DNA from: Nocardioides sp.
GTDB taxonomy: Bacteria; Actinomycetota; Actinomycetes; Propionibacteriales; Nocardioidaceae
Assembly (NCBI RefSeq): GCF_030149505.1
Contig: NZ_JASBRN010000053.1
Coordinates: 1 to 64,000, forward strand
DNA length: 64,000 nt
Reading direction: 5' to 3'
Position 1 is the stretch's first letter; every line of letters starts with the position of its first letter. The position numbers and the translations under genes are program-made. Below, one piece after another: positions 39,478 to 48,801 of this stretch. The notes below the pieces were generated by a model, which was not told the DNA's origin, made no database searches, and saw nothing but the letters and a program-made list of their open reading frames with translations.

Positions 39478-40805
39478 GCGGCACCTCCTGCGGCGGCGGC
39501 CGCACGGGCGGCGGCGGGCAGGGCGTCGAGCACGGTCTGCACGGCCTCCTCGTCGTGGGCCGAGGAGAGGAACCACGCCTCGTACGCCGAGGGCGGCAGG
39601 TAGACGCCCGCGTCGAGCATGGAGTGGAAGAACGCGGCGTACGCCGTGGTGTCGGTGCGGGAGGCGTCGGTGAAGTCGCGCACCGGGCCCTCGCAGAGGA
39701 AGACCGAGAACATCGTGCCCGTCGACTGCACCGTGTGCGCGACGCCGGCGGCGCTCAGCGCCTCGGAGGCGGCGGCCTTGATGGTGTCCGCCGCACTGCC
39801 GATGTGGTCGTAGACGTCCTGGGTCGCCAGCCGCAGCGTGGCGAGCCCGGCGGTCGTGGCGATCGGGTTCCCCGAGAGCGTGCCGGCCTGGTAGACCGGC
39901 CCCTCCGGCGCCAGGTGGGACATCACGTCGGCGCGACCGCCGAAGGCCGCGGCCGGGAAGCCCCCGCCCATCACCTTGCCGAAGGTGACCAGGTCCGGCC
40001 GCCAGCCCTCGACCTTGCCGTCCAGGCCCCACTGCCCCTCGCGGGTGGCGCGGAAGCCCGTCATCACCTCGTCGGAGACGAAGAGGGCACCGTGCCGGGC
40101 GCAGGTCTCGGCGAGGAAGGCGTTGAAGCCGGGGTCGGGCGGGACGATGCCCATGTTGCCGGGGGCGGCCTCGGTCACCAGGCAGGCGATCCGGTCGCCG
40201 TGCTCCGCGAAGACCGCCTCGACGGCGGCTCGGTCGTTGTAGGGCAGCACCAGCGTCAGCTCGGTCGAGGAGGCCGGCACGCCCGGGGTGCCGGGCAGCG
40301 CGAAGGTGATCAGGCCGGAGCCCGCGGAGGCCAGCAGCGCGTCGACGTGGCCGTGGTAGCAGCCGGCGAACTTCACGACCACGTCGCGACCGGTGAAGCC
40401 GCGGGCCAGCCGGATCGCCGACATCGTGGCCTCGGTGCCGGAGGAGACGAATCGGACCCGCTCCACCGACGTGCGGGCGACGATCTCCTCGGCCAGCTCG
40501 ACCTCGGGCTCGGTCGGGGTGCCGTACGACGTGCCCCGGGACACCGCGGCCTGGACCGCGGCCTGGACCTCCGGGTGGGCGTGGCCGAGGAGCATCGGCC
40601 CCCAGGAGCAGATGAGATCGACGTACCGATTGCCGTCGACGTCGGTGAGCCAGGGGCCGGACGCGGAGCGGATGAAGCGCGGGGAGCCGCCGACCGCGTT
40701 GAACGCGCGGACGGGCGAGTTGACCCCGCCGGGGGTCACCGCGTGGGCACGCTGCATCAAGGCTCGGGAGGCGGGGGCTGCGTCCGGTCGCTCGAAGGTG
40801 CTCAC
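39474..40805 (-). CDS. hemL: Glutamate-1-semialdehyde 2,1-aminomutase
   Basis: HemL makes 5-aminolevulinate from glutamate-1-semialdehyde, following HemA. The product is 443 residues. The N-terminal [16 protein letters not shown] is family-specific. [11 protein letters not shown] holds the Asp that binds the PLP ring, and [18 protein letters not shown] holds the PLP lysine. The GTG start (VSTFERPDA) follows GAGGG. It is the first gene of the operon that continues into cytochrome c maturation, linking heme supply to heme use. Confidence 0.96.
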   Translation of the reverse strand: MSTFERPDAAPASRALMQRAHAVTPGGVNSPVRAFNAVGGSPRFIRSASGPWLTDVDGNRYVDLICSWGPMLLGHAHPEVQAAVQAAVSRGTSYGTPTEPEVELAEEIVARTSVERVRFVSSGTEATMSAIRLARGFTGRDVVVKFAGCYHGHVDALLASAGSGLITFALPGTPGVPASSTELTLVLPYNDRAAVEAVFAEHGDRIACLVTEAAPGNMGIVPPDPGFNAFLAETCARHGALFVSDEVMTGFRATREGQWGLDGKVEGWRPDLVTFGKVMGGGFPAAAFGGRADVMSHLAPEGPVYQAGTLSGNPIATTAGLATLRLATQDVYDHIGSAADTIKAAASEALSAAGVAHTVQSTGTMFSVFLCEGPVRDFTDASRTDTTAYAAFFHSMLDAGVYLPPSAYEAWFLSSAHDEEAVQTVLDALPAAARAAAAAGGAA

Positions 40806-40916
40806 TCCCTCATCATCCCCGAGCACCGGTCGCCGCCCCAGTCGGGGCGCCGTGCGGTGGGCCACGTCACGCACGGCCGGGCAGTCGACCCGCGAGCCCG
40901 ATCCGGACGTCCCCTC

Positions 40917-40940
40917 GACCACCCGGCGCCCCGGGTGGTC
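40917..40940. other. Perfect hairpin upstream of hemL / transglycosylase
   Basis: GACCACCCGG and CCGGGTGGTC form a 10-bp stem around CGCC. The 317-bp divergent region also has a 7-bp stem (CGTTGTC at 41003-41009 with 41019-41025). No riboswitch signature was found. The rest of the gap holds the promoter described separately. Confidence 0.45.
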
Positions 40941-41034
40941 CAGACCAGGCCTCATCTCCTGCAAGGCCGGGCCGTTTCGCCGCCATAGATGGCGGGCAGG
41001 CTCGTTGTCCGAGTGGCAGACAACGCAGTGCGGG

Positions 41035-41061
41035 CGTAACTCAACCGTGACACCCTTCGTT
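41035..41061 (+). promoter_or_regulatory. Putative BldN-type promoter of the transglycosylase gene
   Basis: CGTAAC and CGTT are separated by 17 nt, the same elements and spacing as upstream of the rsbN-like gene. They resemble Streptomyces sigma-BldN promoters as I recall them. The predicted transcript start lies about 55 nt before the ATG. Confidence 0.5.
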
Positions 41062-41122
41062 AGGACCGTCACACACGTGCTTGAGGGAGCACCGACCACA
41101 CAGACACCTGGGGAGACCAAGC

Positions 41123-42328
41123 ATGGCAGGACAGCGCACCGGACGCTGGCAGAAGGGCACCGCACTCGTACCGCTGGCGCTCGTGTCGGCGGCATGGACC
41201 GCGAGCCTGGTCTCGGCGCCGACGGTCGCCACCGTCGCGGCCGACACCGACCAGGTCCCCGCAGTGCTGCCCGACGGCGCCTCCGTGCCGACCGAGGCCA
41301 TCGAAGCCCCGGCGTCGGTCTCCTCCTCCACGCTGGCCGGCCAGCTGACTGGCGGCAAGGCCACCCGGGTCGTCTCCACCGCCTCCACCTCCGCCATCCC
41401 CTCCGCCGCCCTGGCCGCCTACCAGCGCGCCGAGACCGTCATCAACTCAGCCGACAGGTCCTGCAACGTGACCTGGCAGCTCGTGGCCGCCATCGGCCGC
41501 GTCGAGTCCAACCACGGCCGCTACGCCGGCTCGGTCCTCGACGACGAAGGCGTCGCTACCCCGGGCATCTTCGGCATCGCGCTGAACGGCACCAAGGGCA
41601 CCCGGGCCATCTCCGACACCGACGGCGGCCAGCTCGACAACGACTCCCGCTGGGACCGCGCGGTCGGCCCCATGCAGTTCATCCCCTCGACTTGGTCGGT
41701 CGTGGGCGTCGACGCCGACGGCGACGCCCAGCGCAACCCGCAGGACATCGACGATGCCGCCTTGGCCTCGGCGGTCTACCTCTGCTCCGGCGGCGACGAC
41801 CTGTCCACCACCGCCGGCCAGGAGAAGGCCGTCTACCGCTACAACAACTCCTTCGACTACGTCGAGCTCGTCCTGTCGATCATGGACGCCTACGCCTCCG
41901 GCGACTTCACCTCGGTGCCGACCTCGGTCTCGGCCGCGCCGATGATCGCGCCGGACCCGAAGTTCACCCCGGCTCCCGTCAAGAACGACCAGGGCCCCCA
42001 GCAGCAGCCCCAGCAGGAGGTCGCCGCGCCGGTGGAGCAGTCAGGCGAGGAGGCCGCCGAGGAGCCGGCGTCCCCCCAGCAGCCCGGCGGCACCCCCGTG
42101 ACCGGCGGCGGTGACGGTGGCGGTGACGATGGCGGTGGCCTGCTGCCCGGCGGTCCGAAGATCCCGCTCCCGACGCTGCCCACCACCGGGATCACCGTCG
42201 TCGACCAGACCCTCTCCTTCGCCCAGGCCGTGCTCCAGTGCACCCTCGACGGCCACATCAACAACATCTTCAAGAAGGACGACCCCTTCGACCTGTGTGT
42301 CGAGGACTACATGGACGGCGACAAGTAG
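41123..42328 (+). CDS. Secreted lytic murein transglycosylase (SLT_2/MltB-like)
   Basis: The 401-residue protein begins with a long signal peptide ([12 protein letters not shown], then a hydrophobic stretch). A linker of about 60 residues follows, then the lytic transglycosylase domain with [14 protein letters not shown] holding the catalytic Glu, and [11 protein letters not shown], the usual QF(I)PSTW motif. The C-terminal 130 residues are Pro/Gly/Glu-rich, with two cysteines near the end (LQCTLDG and FDLCVEDY) that could bridge. It cuts peptidoglycan with 1,6-anhydro product formation. GGGGAG lies 7 nt before the ATG. The predicted promoter is of the sigma-BldN type. Confidence 0.9.
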   Translation: MAGQRTGRWQKGTALVPLALVSAAWTASLVSAPTVATVAADTDQVPAVLPDGASVPTEAIEAPASVSSSTLAGQLTGGKATRVVSTASTSAIPSAALAAYQRAETVINSADRSCNVTWQLVAAIGRVESNHGRYAGSVLDDEGVATPGIFGIALNGTKGTRAISDTDGGQLDNDSRWDRAVGPMQFIPSTWSVVGVDADGDAQRNPQDIDDAALASAVYLCSGGDDLSTTAGQEKAVYRYNNSFDYVELVLSIMDAYASGDFTSVPTSVSAAPMIAPDPKFTPAPVKNDQGPQQQPQQEVAAPVEQSGEEAAEEPASPQQPGGTPVTGGGDGGGDDGGGLLPGGPKIPLPTLPTTGITVVDQTLSFAQAVLQCTLDGHINNIFKKDDPFDLCVEDYMDGDK

Positions 42329-42350
42329 CCGCCGCTCCCACGCTCACCGC

Positions 42351-42386
42351 CGACGGGCGGGTCCCCACCTGGGGGCCCGCCCGTCG
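42351..42386. terminator. Bidirectional terminator between transglycosylase gene and hemB
   Basis: An 11-bp stem (CGACGGGCGGG with CCCGCCCGTCG) extends, past a single T/G mismatch, into CCCC/GGGG around ACCT. It lies between the two convergent stop codons. Confidence 0.85.
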
Positions 42387-42431
42387 GTCGTCCGGCTGGA
42401 TCCCGCGACTCGGGCTCGGCCAGCCGGGGGC

Positions 42432-43436
42432 TCAGCGGCCCAGCAGGCGCGCGGCCTCGGAAGCCCAGTAGGTGAGGATCACGTCGGCGCCGGCCCGGTG
42501 GATCGAGGTCAGCACCTCGAGGATCGCCGGCTCGCGGTCGATCCAGCCGCGCTCCGCGGCGGCCTCGACCATGGCGTACTCCCCCGAGATGTTGTACGCC
42601 GCCACCGGGACGTCCACCGCGTCGCGGACCTTCCGCACCACGTCGAGGTAGGACAGCGCCGGCTTCACCATGACGATGTCTGCTCCCTGCTCGACGTCCA
42701 GCAGCGCCTCGCGCACGCCCTCGCGGCCGTTGGCGGGGTCCTGCTGGTAGGTCTTGCGGTCGCCGCTGAGCGAGGAGTCGACCGCCTCGCGGAAGGGCCC
42801 GAAGAAGGCGGAGGCGTACTTCGCGGAGTAGGCCAGGATCCCGACGTCGGTGTGCTCGTAGGCGTCGAGCGCGTCCCGGATGACCCGGACCTGCCCGTCC
42901 ATCATCCCGCTGGGGCCCACCATGTCGACACCGGCGTGCGCCTGGGCGCGGGCCATCTCGGCGTACGCCGCCAGCGTCCTGTCGTTGTCGACCCGGCCGT
43001 CGTGGGTCAGCAGCCCGCAGTGGCCGTGGTCGGTGAACTCGTCCAGACACAGGTCGCTCATCACCGTCAAGGCGTCACCGACCTCGGCGACGACGTCGGT
43101 GATGGCCAGGTTGAGGACCCCGCCCGGGTCCACGGCACCCGAACCGGTCGCGTCCTTGGACTCGGGGATGCCGAAGAGCATCACGCCGCCGAGGCCCAGC
43201 TCGGCGGCCTCGGAGACCGCGGCCAGCATCGAGGAGCGCGTGTGCTGGACGACGCCGGGCATCGAGGAGATCGGGCGCGGCTCGTCCAGGCCCTCGCGGA
43301 CGAAGAGCGGCAGCACCAGCTGGCGGGCCTGCACCTGCTGCTCGGCGACCATCCGGCGCAGGGCCGGCGTGGTCCGCAGCCGGCGCGGTCGCACCAGGGG
43401 CGGGATGACGGGGGCGGGCAACGGGTGCTCGGTCAC
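42432..43436 (-). CDS. hemB: Porphobilinogen synthase (delta-aminolevulinate dehydratase)
   Basis: HemB condenses two 5-aminolevulinates to porphobilinogen. The 334-residue barrel has [12 protein letters not shown], the Schiff-base lysine region [12 protein letters not shown] and [12 protein letters not shown]. The metal-loop region reads [14 protein letters not shown], with Cys, Asp and a later Cys, as in enzymes of mixed metal type. The GTG start is leaderless. It is downstream of rex-hemA-hemC-cobA/hemD but separated by a large hairpin and its own promoter. Confidence 0.96.
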   Translation of the reverse strand: MTEHPLPAPVIPPLVRPRRLRTTPALRRMVAEQQVQARQLVLPLFVREGLDEPRPISSMPGVVQHTRSSMLAAVSEAAELGLGGVMLFGIPESKDATGSGAVDPGGVLNLAITDVVAEVGDALTVMSDLCLDEFTDHGHCGLLTHDGRVDNDRTLAAYAEMARAQAHAGVDMVGPSGMMDGQVRVIRDALDAYEHTDVGILAYSAKYASAFFGPFREAVDSSLSGDRKTYQQDPANGREGVREALLDVEQGADIVMVKPALSYLDVVRKVRDAVDVPVAAYNISGEYAMVEAAAERGWIDREPAILEVLTSIHRAGADVILTYWASEAARLLGR

Positions 43437-43443
43437 GCGCTCG

Positions 43444-43449
43444 ATCCTG
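43444..43449 (-). promoter_or_regulatory. -10-like CAGGAT, leaderless hemB
   Basis: On the minus strand CAGGAT is followed by 7 nt and the hemB GTG. The same hexamer and spacing precede two other genes here. Confidence 0.45.
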
Positions 43450-43480
43450 TCAGGTCCGGCTCGTCCCCGCGGGCCCGGTG

Positions 43481-43532
43481 GGGTGGGCGCGGTCGGGGTT
43501 CCGAGCGGGTGGGCGCGGTCGGGGTTCCGAGC
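43481..43532. repeat. Two perfect 26-bp tandem repeats
   Basis: The 26-bp unit beginning GGGTGGGCGCGGTCGG and ending TTCCGAGC occurs twice without a gap (43481-43506, 43507-43532), just before the large inverted repeat and upstream of the hemB promoter. Confidence 0.9.
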
Positions 43533-43533
43533 G

Positions 43534-43599
43534 GGGGTAGTCCGAACTCGTTCTCACCCTCAGCTCGAGCTGAGGGTGAAAATGCGTTCGGACTACCCC
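43534..43599. repeat. 66-bp nested inverted repeat between hemD and hemB
   Basis: Outer arms GGGGTAGTCCGAAC (43534-43547) and its complement (43586-43599) enclose a perfect 26-bp palindrome at 43554-43579 (half TCACCCTCAGCTC). It starts 10 bp beyond the cobA/hemD stop. It can act as a terminator of the rex-hem operon, and its length suggests a mobile or REP-like origin. Confidence 0.85.
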
Positions 43600-43609
43600 G
43601 GCTCGCGCC

Positions 43610-45268
43610 TCACTCGGCCTTGCGGCGACGGGCGGAGGTCTTGCGGTCCGAGGGCTTGGTGACGGCCTGGCCGGCCTCGAGGAGGGCGGCGCGGCGGGAG
43701 GCACCGAAGTCGGCGAGGGCGTCGACGAGGACGTCGACGTCGGGCTTGGGGGCCATGACGTCGACCCGCAGGCCGTGCTCCTCGGCGGTCTTGGCCGTGG
43801 CGGGGCCGATGACCGCGATCACCGTCGAGGCGTGCGGCTTGCCGGCGATGCCGACCAGGTTGCGCACGGTCGAGGAGGAGGTGAAGACGACGGCGTCGAA
43901 CTTGCCGGTCTTGATCGCGTCGCGGACCGGCGCGGCCGGCGGGGCGGCGCGCACGGTGCGGTACGCCGTCACGTCGTCGCACTCCCAGCCCAGGTCCACC
44001 AGGCCGGCGACGAGGTTCTCGGTGGCGATGTCGGCGCGGGGCAGGAAGACCCGGTTGATCGGGTCCAGCTGCTCGTCGTACTCCGGCCAGTCCTCGAGGA
44101 GACCCGCGGCGGACTGCTCGCCCGAGGGCACCAGGTCCGCGCGCAGGCCCCAGGCCGCGATGGCGGCGGCGGTCTTGTCGCCCACCGCGGCGATCTTGAG
44201 CCCGGAGAAGGCGCGGGCGTCCAGGCCGTACTCCTCGAACTTCTCCCGCACCGCCTTAACGGCGTTGACCGAGGTGAAGGCGATCCACTCGTAGCGACCC
44301 TCGACCAGGCCGCGGACGGCCTTGTCCATCTGCTGGGGGTTGCGCGGCGGCTCGACCGAGATGGTCGGCACCTCCTCGGGCACCGCGCCGTAGCCGCGCA
44401 GGCCCGACGAGAGCGAGCCGGCCTGCTCCTTCGTGCGTGGCACCAGGACGCGCCAGCCGAAGAGCGGCTTGGTCTCGAACCACGACAGCGTCTCGCGCAG
44501 GTCGACGACCTTGCCGACGACGATGACGGCCGGCGGGGTCATCCGCGCGGCGCGGCAGTCGGCGGCGACGTGCTCGAGCGTGGTGGTGACGGTGGCCTGC
44601 TCGGTGGTCGTGCCGACCCGGGTCACGGCGACCGGGGTGGTGGCGGGACGACCGGCGGCGACCAGCTGCTTGGCGATCTCGCCGACCTGGCCCACGCCGG
44701 AGAGCAGCACGAGGGTGCGGTCGTCGGCGTAGCGGCTCCAGTCCACGGTGCCGTCGCAGGTGACCACGGCCATCTCGCGGTGGTCCTTGGTGGTGAGCGG
44801 GATGCCGGCGTACGCCGGGACGCCGCTGACCGCGGAGACACCGGGCACGATCTCGAACCCGATGCAGGCCTTGGCGCAGGCCTGCGCCTCCTCGGGGCCG
44901 GAGGCGTAGGTGAAGGGGTCGCCGCTCATGAGCCGCACGACGCGGCCCTTCTTGGCGTGCTTGACCACGACCTTGGCGCGCGCGGCGTGGGTCAGCGGCT
45001 GGCCGTCCTCACCGAAGCCGCCGTCGACCAGCTCGGGCATCGCCTCGTCGTCGACGGAGGGGAGCCCCAGGACGACGCGCACCAGCTCGGCGTGCTCGGG
45101 GGCCTCGGTCACGACCACCTCGGCCTGCCGCAGCAGGTCGACCGCGCGGACCGTGAGCAGCTCGGGGTCACCGGGGCCGGCGCCCACGAAGGACACCCAG
45201 CCGACGCGGGCCCTGGCGGGGGTCTCGGTCTCCGTCCCGGTGGCGGTGGAGGTCTTCGCTCGGGTCAT
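43610..45268 (-). CDS. cobA-hemD: Fused uroporphyrinogen-III C-methyltransferase / uroporphyrinogen-III synthase
   Basis: The 552-residue fusion has a CobA-type SAM-dependent methyltransferase domain at about residues 20-270 (FVGAGPGDPELLTVRA, then RLMSGDPFTYASG and GVSAVSGVPAYAGIPLT). A HemD domain follows at about 275-530 (WIAFTSVNAVKAVREKF and VVFTSSSTVRNLVG). It cyclises hydroxymethylbilane and can divert uroporphyrinogen III to siroheme or cobalamin. The tail SDRKTSARRRKAE is basic. The ATG overlaps the hemC stop. The fused form is usual in actinobacteria. Confidence 0.94.
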   Translation of the reverse strand: MTRAKTSTATGTETETPARARVGWVSFVGAGPGDPELLTVRAVDLLRQAEVVVTEAPEHAELVRVVLGLPSVDDEAMPELVDGGFGEDGQPLTHAARAKVVVKHAKKGRVVRLMSGDPFTYASGPEEAQACAKACIGFEIVPGVSAVSGVPAYAGIPLTTKDHREMAVVTCDGTVDWSRYADDRTLVLLSGVGQVGEIAKQLVAAGRPATTPVAVTRVGTTTEQATVTTTLEHVAADCRAARMTPPAVIVVGKVVDLRETLSWFETKPLFGWRVLVPRTKEQAGSLSSGLRGYGAVPEEVPTISVEPPRNPQQMDKAVRGLVEGRYEWIAFTSVNAVKAVREKFEEYGLDARAFSGLKIAAVGDKTAAAIAAWGLRADLVPSGEQSAAGLLEDWPEYDEQLDPINRVFLPRADIATENLVAGLVDLGWECDDVTAYRTVRAAPPAAPVRDAIKTGKFDAVVFTSSSTVRNLVGIAGKPHASTVIAVIGPATAKTAEEHGLRVDVMAPKPDVDVLVDALADFGASRRAALLEAGQAVTKPSDRKTSARRRKAE

Positions 45269-46260
45269 GCGTGTGGCACCTGTCCTGAATCGATGGCCGG
45301 ACCTGGCTGGCCCAGCTGTCCTGCCCCGTCGGCGAGCATCTCCTCGCCCAGACGGGCACCGACGCCGTGGGCGTCGGCAGGCGACCCGGTCGCGGACATC
45401 CGCACCGAGAGCGCACCGTCGGGTGACAGCGCGATCGCGCGCACCCACAGCTCTTCCTCGTCCTCACCCTCCACGACCTCGGCCAGCGCGCCGATCGGTG
45501 CGGAGCAGCCACCCTCGAGCGTGGCCAGCACCGCCCGCTCGGCGTCGACGGCGGCGCGGGTGCGCGGGTCGTCCAGCACGGCCAGGGCCGCGATCAGCGC
45601 CGCGTCGTCGCTGCGGCACTCCACCGCCAGGGCCCCCTGGCCAGGGGCAGGGAGCATCTGCAGGGGATCGAGCACCTCGGTCGCCTCCGTGAGCCGATCG
45701 ATCCGGGCCAGTCCGGCCCGGGCGAGGACGACCGCGTCGAGCCGGCCGTCGCGGACCGTGCGGATCCGCGTGTCGACGTTCCCACGAATGCCCACGACCT
45801 CCAAACCGAGGCCGAGGGCGTGCAGCTGGGCGGCCCGCCGCGGGGAGCCGGTGCCGACCCGGGAGCCGACCGGCAGCTCGCCCAGCGTGAGCCCGTCGCG
45901 GGCGACCACGACGTCACGCGGGTCCTCGCGGGGCGGCACCACCACGAGGGTCACGCCGTCGCAGGGGTAGGTCGGGAGGTCCTTGAGCGAGTGGACGGCC
46001 AGGTCGACCTCGCCGGACAGCAGCGCGTCGCGCAGGGCGCTCACGAAGACCCCGGTCGAGGAACTGCCGGCCAGGGGTACGCCGGAGGCCTGCGACCGGT
46101 CGCCGTCGGTGGTGATCTCCACCAGCTCGGTGGTCAGGCCCAGGCCCCGGACCATGTCGGCGACGTGGCCGGACTGGGTCGTGGCCAGCAGGGAGCGGCG
46201 GGTGCCGACGCGCACGTGCTGCGGCGCCCCAGGGGTCGGGGTCGGGGTCGAGGACGTCAT
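45265..46260 (-). CDS. hemC: Hydroxymethylbilane synthase (porphobilinogen deaminase)
   Basis: HemC polymerises four porphobilinogens. The 331-residue product has RVGTRRSLLATTQSGHVAD, AVHSLKDLPT, GTGSPRRAAQL and GIRGNVDTRI in order. The dipyrromethane cofactor cysteine lies in EGGCSAPIGALA near residue 255. The ATG overlaps the hemA stop (ATGA). Confidence 0.96.
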   Translation of the reverse strand: MTSSTPTPTPGAPQHVRVGTRRSLLATTQSGHVADMVRGLGLTTELVEITTDGDRSQASGVPLAGSSSTGVFVSALRDALLSGEVDLAVHSLKDLPTYPCDGVTLVVVPPREDPRDVVVARDGLTLGELPVGSRVGTGSPRRAAQLHALGLGLEVVGIRGNVDTRIRTVRDGRLDAVVLARAGLARIDRLTEATEVLDPLQMLPAPGQGALAVECRSDDAALIAALAVLDDPRTRAAVDAERAVLATLEGGCSAPIGALAEVVEGEDEEELWVRAIALSPDGALSVRMSATGSPADAHGVGARLGEEMLADGAGQLGQPGPAIDSGQVPHA

Positions 46261-47564
46261 CGGGCGGGCTCCTCGGGGACCGGCGGGCGGGTCACGGCGG
46301 TGACGGCGTCGGGGTCGAGCGCGAAGAGCTCGGCGAGCGCGGCGGCGTACGACACCGCCCCGGACTCGTTGGCCAGCTCCCGCACCCGCACGGTCGGCTC
46401 GTGCAGGAGCTTGTCCGCCACCCGGCGTACGGCGTGGAGGACCTCGGCCCGCACGGCCGGGTCGAGCTCGGGAAGACGGCCGTCGAGCCGACTCATCTCG
46501 GCGTCGACCACCGAGGTGGCCATCGAGCGCAGGGCCACCACGGTGGGGGTGACGCTGGCCTGGCGACGGGCGGCCAGGAAGGCCGCGACCTCCTCGGTGA
46601 CGATGCTGCGGACCGCCGCGACCTCGGCGCCGGCCTCGCTCTCGTGCTGGCTGGCGGCCAGGTCGGCGAGGTTGACCAGCTGCACGCCCGGCAGCTCGCC
46701 CGCGGCAGGGTCGACGTCGTGCGGCAGTGCGAGGTCGATGATCGCCAGCGGGCGAGCGTCGGGCCGCGCCTCGCGCACGAGGTCGGCGCCGACCTGGATG
46801 CCGGTCGCACCGGTGCAGGTGATGAGGAGGTCGACGCCCGCGAGCTCGGAGCCGAGGGACTCCACCGGGGCGGGGCGGGCGGCATACTCCGCGGCCAGCC
46901 GCTCGGCCCGGGCGGGGGTGCGGTTGAGGACCACGATGTCGCCGGCGCCGAGACGGGACACGGTGGCGGTCGCCAGACCGGCCATCGCACCGGCACCGAG
47001 CACGGCCACCGAGCGGCCGGCGACGTCGCCGATCGTCGGGCGGGCCCGCTCCAGGGCCGCGGTCACCAGGGAGGGGGCCGCGCGGTCGATGCCGGTCTCG
47101 GCGCGCGAGCGCTTGCCGACCCGCAGCGCCTGCTGGAAGAGCACGTTGAGGGCGGGCCCCACGGTGCCGAGCTCCTGGCCCACACGCAGCGCCTCGCGGG
47201 TCTGGCCGAGGATCTGGCCCTCGCCCAGCGCCATGGAGTCGAGCCCGGCGGCGACCTGGAAGAGGTGGGCGACCGCACCGTCGTCGTAGTGGACGTAGAG
47301 GTGGGGCAGCAGGGTCTCGGTGGTCTCGCCGGAGCGCTCGACGAAGAGCGTGGAGAGCTGCTCGACCGAGCCGTGGAAGCGCTCGACGTCGGCGTAGATC
47401 TCCAGCCGGTTGCAGGTCGAGATCACCGTCGCCTCGGCGACGTGGGCGCAGCCGGCCGCGTCGGTGACCAGCTTGTGCACCGAGTCCACGCCCGGGGAGG
47501 CGAGGCGCTCGAGCAGCCACACGGGCGCGGAGTTGTGGGAGACCCCCACGATCAGGACGCTCAT
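46257..47564 (-). CDS. hemA: Glutamyl-tRNA reductase
   Basis: HemA reduces glutamyl-tRNA to glutamate-1-semialdehyde, the regulated first step of C5 heme synthesis. The product is 435 residues. The catalytic Cys51 is in VISTCNRLEIYADV. GEGQILGQTREAL and the NADPH fold VAVLGAGAMAGLATATV follow, with DIVVLNRTPARAERL. The ATG overlaps the rex stop, so heme synthesis is directly coupled to the redox sensor gene. Confidence 0.96.
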   Translation of the reverse strand: MSVLIVGVSHNSAPVWLLERLASPGVDSVHKLVTDAAGCAHVAEATVISTCNRLEIYADVERFHGSVEQLSTLFVERSGETTETLLPHLYVHYDDGAVAHLFQVAAGLDSMALGEGQILGQTREALRVGQELGTVGPALNVLFQQALRVGKRSRAETGIDRAAPSLVTAALERARPTIGDVAGRSVAVLGAGAMAGLATATVSRLGAGDIVVLNRTPARAERLAAEYAARPAPVESLGSELAGVDLLITCTGATGIQVGADLVREARPDARPLAIIDLALPHDVDPAAGELPGVQLVNLADLAASQHESEAGAEVAAVRSIVTEEVAAFLAARRQASVTPTVVALRSMATSVVDAEMSRLDGRLPELDPAVRAEVLHAVRRVADKLLHEPTVRVRELANESGAVSYAAALAELFALDPDAVTAVTRPPVPEEPAR

Positions 47565-48247
47565 GCGGGTGCCTCCAGCCGGCCCTCGAGCCCCGCGGGA
47601 CCCTTGCGCTGCTCGTGGTAGGCGAGGATCTGCAGCTCGATCGACAGGTCGACCTTGCGCACGTCGACGCCGTCGGGCACCGACAGGACCGCCGGCGCGA
47701 AGTTGAGGATGCTGCGGATGCCCGTGGACACCATCGCGTCGGCGACGTCCTGCGCGGCGTGGGCCGGGGTGGAGATGACGCCGATGGCGACCCCGTGCTC
47801 GGCGACGATCGCAGCCAGGTCGGAGAACGGGCGAACGTCGACGCCGGCGACCTGCTCGGCGTGCCGGCTCGGGTCGGCGTCCAGCAGCGCCACGACCCGG
47901 AAGCCGCGGCTGCGGAAGCCGGAGAAGTTGGCCAGGGCGTGGCCCAGGTTGCCGATGCCGACGATGACCACGGGCCAGTCCTGGGTCACGCCGATCTCGC
48001 GGGCGATCTGGTAGCGGAGGTACTCCACGTCGTACCCGACCCCGCGGGTGCCGTAGCTGCCGAGGTGGCTGAGGTCCTTGCGCAGCTTGGCGCTGTTGAC
48101 TCCCGCCGCGCTGGCCAGCTCCTCGCTGGAGCAGGTCGCGGTGCCCGCCTCGGCGAGGGACGTGAGGGCCCGAAGGTAGACGGGCAGCCGGGCGACGGTG
48201 GCCTCCGGGATGTCCCTGGCCGCCTCGGTGGGGGTCCGTTCGGTCAC
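47561..48247 (-). CDS. rex: Redox-sensing transcriptional repressor Rex
   Basis: Rex is a dimeric repressor that leaves DNA when NADH binds. The 228-residue product has an N-terminal winged helix (about residues 15-75, LAEAGTATCSSEELASAAGV, then AKLRKDLSHLGSYGTRG). A Rossmann NADH domain starts VVIVGIGNLGHALANF, with LLDADPSR as the acidic end of the second strand. The GTG has GGAG 8 nt upstream. It leads rex-hemA-hemC-cobA/hemD, an order also found in Streptomyces. Its own promoter carries an operator-like site. Confidence 0.95.
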   Translation of the reverse strand: MTERTPTEAARDIPEATVARLPVYLRALTSLAEAGTATCSSEELASAAGVNSAKLRKDLSHLGSYGTRGVGYDVEYLRYQIAREIGVTQDWPVVIVGIGNLGHALANFSGFRSRGFRVVALLDADPSRHAEQVAGVDVRPFSDLAAIVAEHGVAIGVISTPAHAAQDVADAMVSTGIRSILNFAPAVLSVPDGVDVRKVDLSIELQILAYHEQRKGPAGLEGRLEAPA

Positions 48248-48338
48248 TGCTCGCTCTCCAGCCAGCGGTCGCGGGGCGTGGGTCGGACGAGGTCCGACCG
48301 GGGGGAACGGGCCCCCCGCAAGGCGCGACGGCTCCTTC

Positions 48339-48367
48339 ACTGTAGGAGTTTGTGAACGCGAGAACAA
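48339..48367 (-). promoter_or_regulatory. rex-hem promoter with overlapping Rex operator
   Basis: On the minus strand TTGTTC (48362-48367) and TACAGT (48339-48344) are 17 nt apart. The plus strand reads TTGTGAACGCGAGAACAA (48350-48367), a half-good Rex site whose left half is perfect. It covers the -35 and spacer, so bound Rex would block polymerase and repress its own operon. Confidence 0.62.
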
Positions 48368-48534
48368 ACCGGCAGCGGCCCCCGCTAGCACACGTGGCGC
48401 AGGCCACGCCGGAGACCCGGCGCGGGCGTGCCACGAGGGCCGCACCGATCCCCCGGGGGGTGCCCCGTCGGCGTACGACGACGGGGCAGGTCGCGCGCCG
48501 GTGCGGGTGGGCGCGGACCGGCCCCCGTGCCGCC

Positions 48535-48801
48535 TCAGCCCGGCGGCGCGGACAGGGCGGCGCGGAGGCGGTCCGCGGAGACCCGCCAGAAGTCGTGCTG
48601 GCGGCCGTCGACGAAGGTCACCGGGATCTCCTCGCCGAAGCGGGCCTGCAGGGCGGGGTCGTCGTCGATCGAGACCTCGTCGAACTCCTCGCCCAGCTCC
48701 GCGCAGACCGCCGCGACGACGGCGCGGGCGTCGTCGCAGAGGTGGCAGCCGGGGCGGGAGTAGATGCGCACCCGGGGCGCGGAGCCCGCGGCCCCGATCA
48801 C
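48535..48801 (-). CDS. Glutaredoxin-family protein
   Basis: The 88-residue product has a glutaredoxin/thioredoxin-like fold: VRIYSRPGCHLCDDARAVV with a CHLC active site at about residues 19-22, IDDDPALQARFGEEIPVTFVDG carrying the cis-Pro, and a short C-terminal helix. It is the DUF836 type. The GTG overlaps the stop of the acyl-CoA ligase. Homologues near bldN and hem genes in Streptomyces suggest a conserved neighbourhood. The partner protein is unknown. Confidence 0.87.
   Translation of the reverse strand: MIGAAGSAPRVRIYSRPGCHLCDDARAVVAAVCAELGEEFDEVSIDDDPALQARFGEEIPVTFVDGRQHDFWRVSADRLRAALSAPPG

Noticed and set aside
40806..41122. A cyclic-di-AMP (ydaO) riboswitch upstream of the cell-wall hydrolase
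   Set aside because: Such riboswitches precede related genes in actinobacteria, but the conserved ydaO sequence blocks were not found, and the proposed transcript leader is only about 55 nt.
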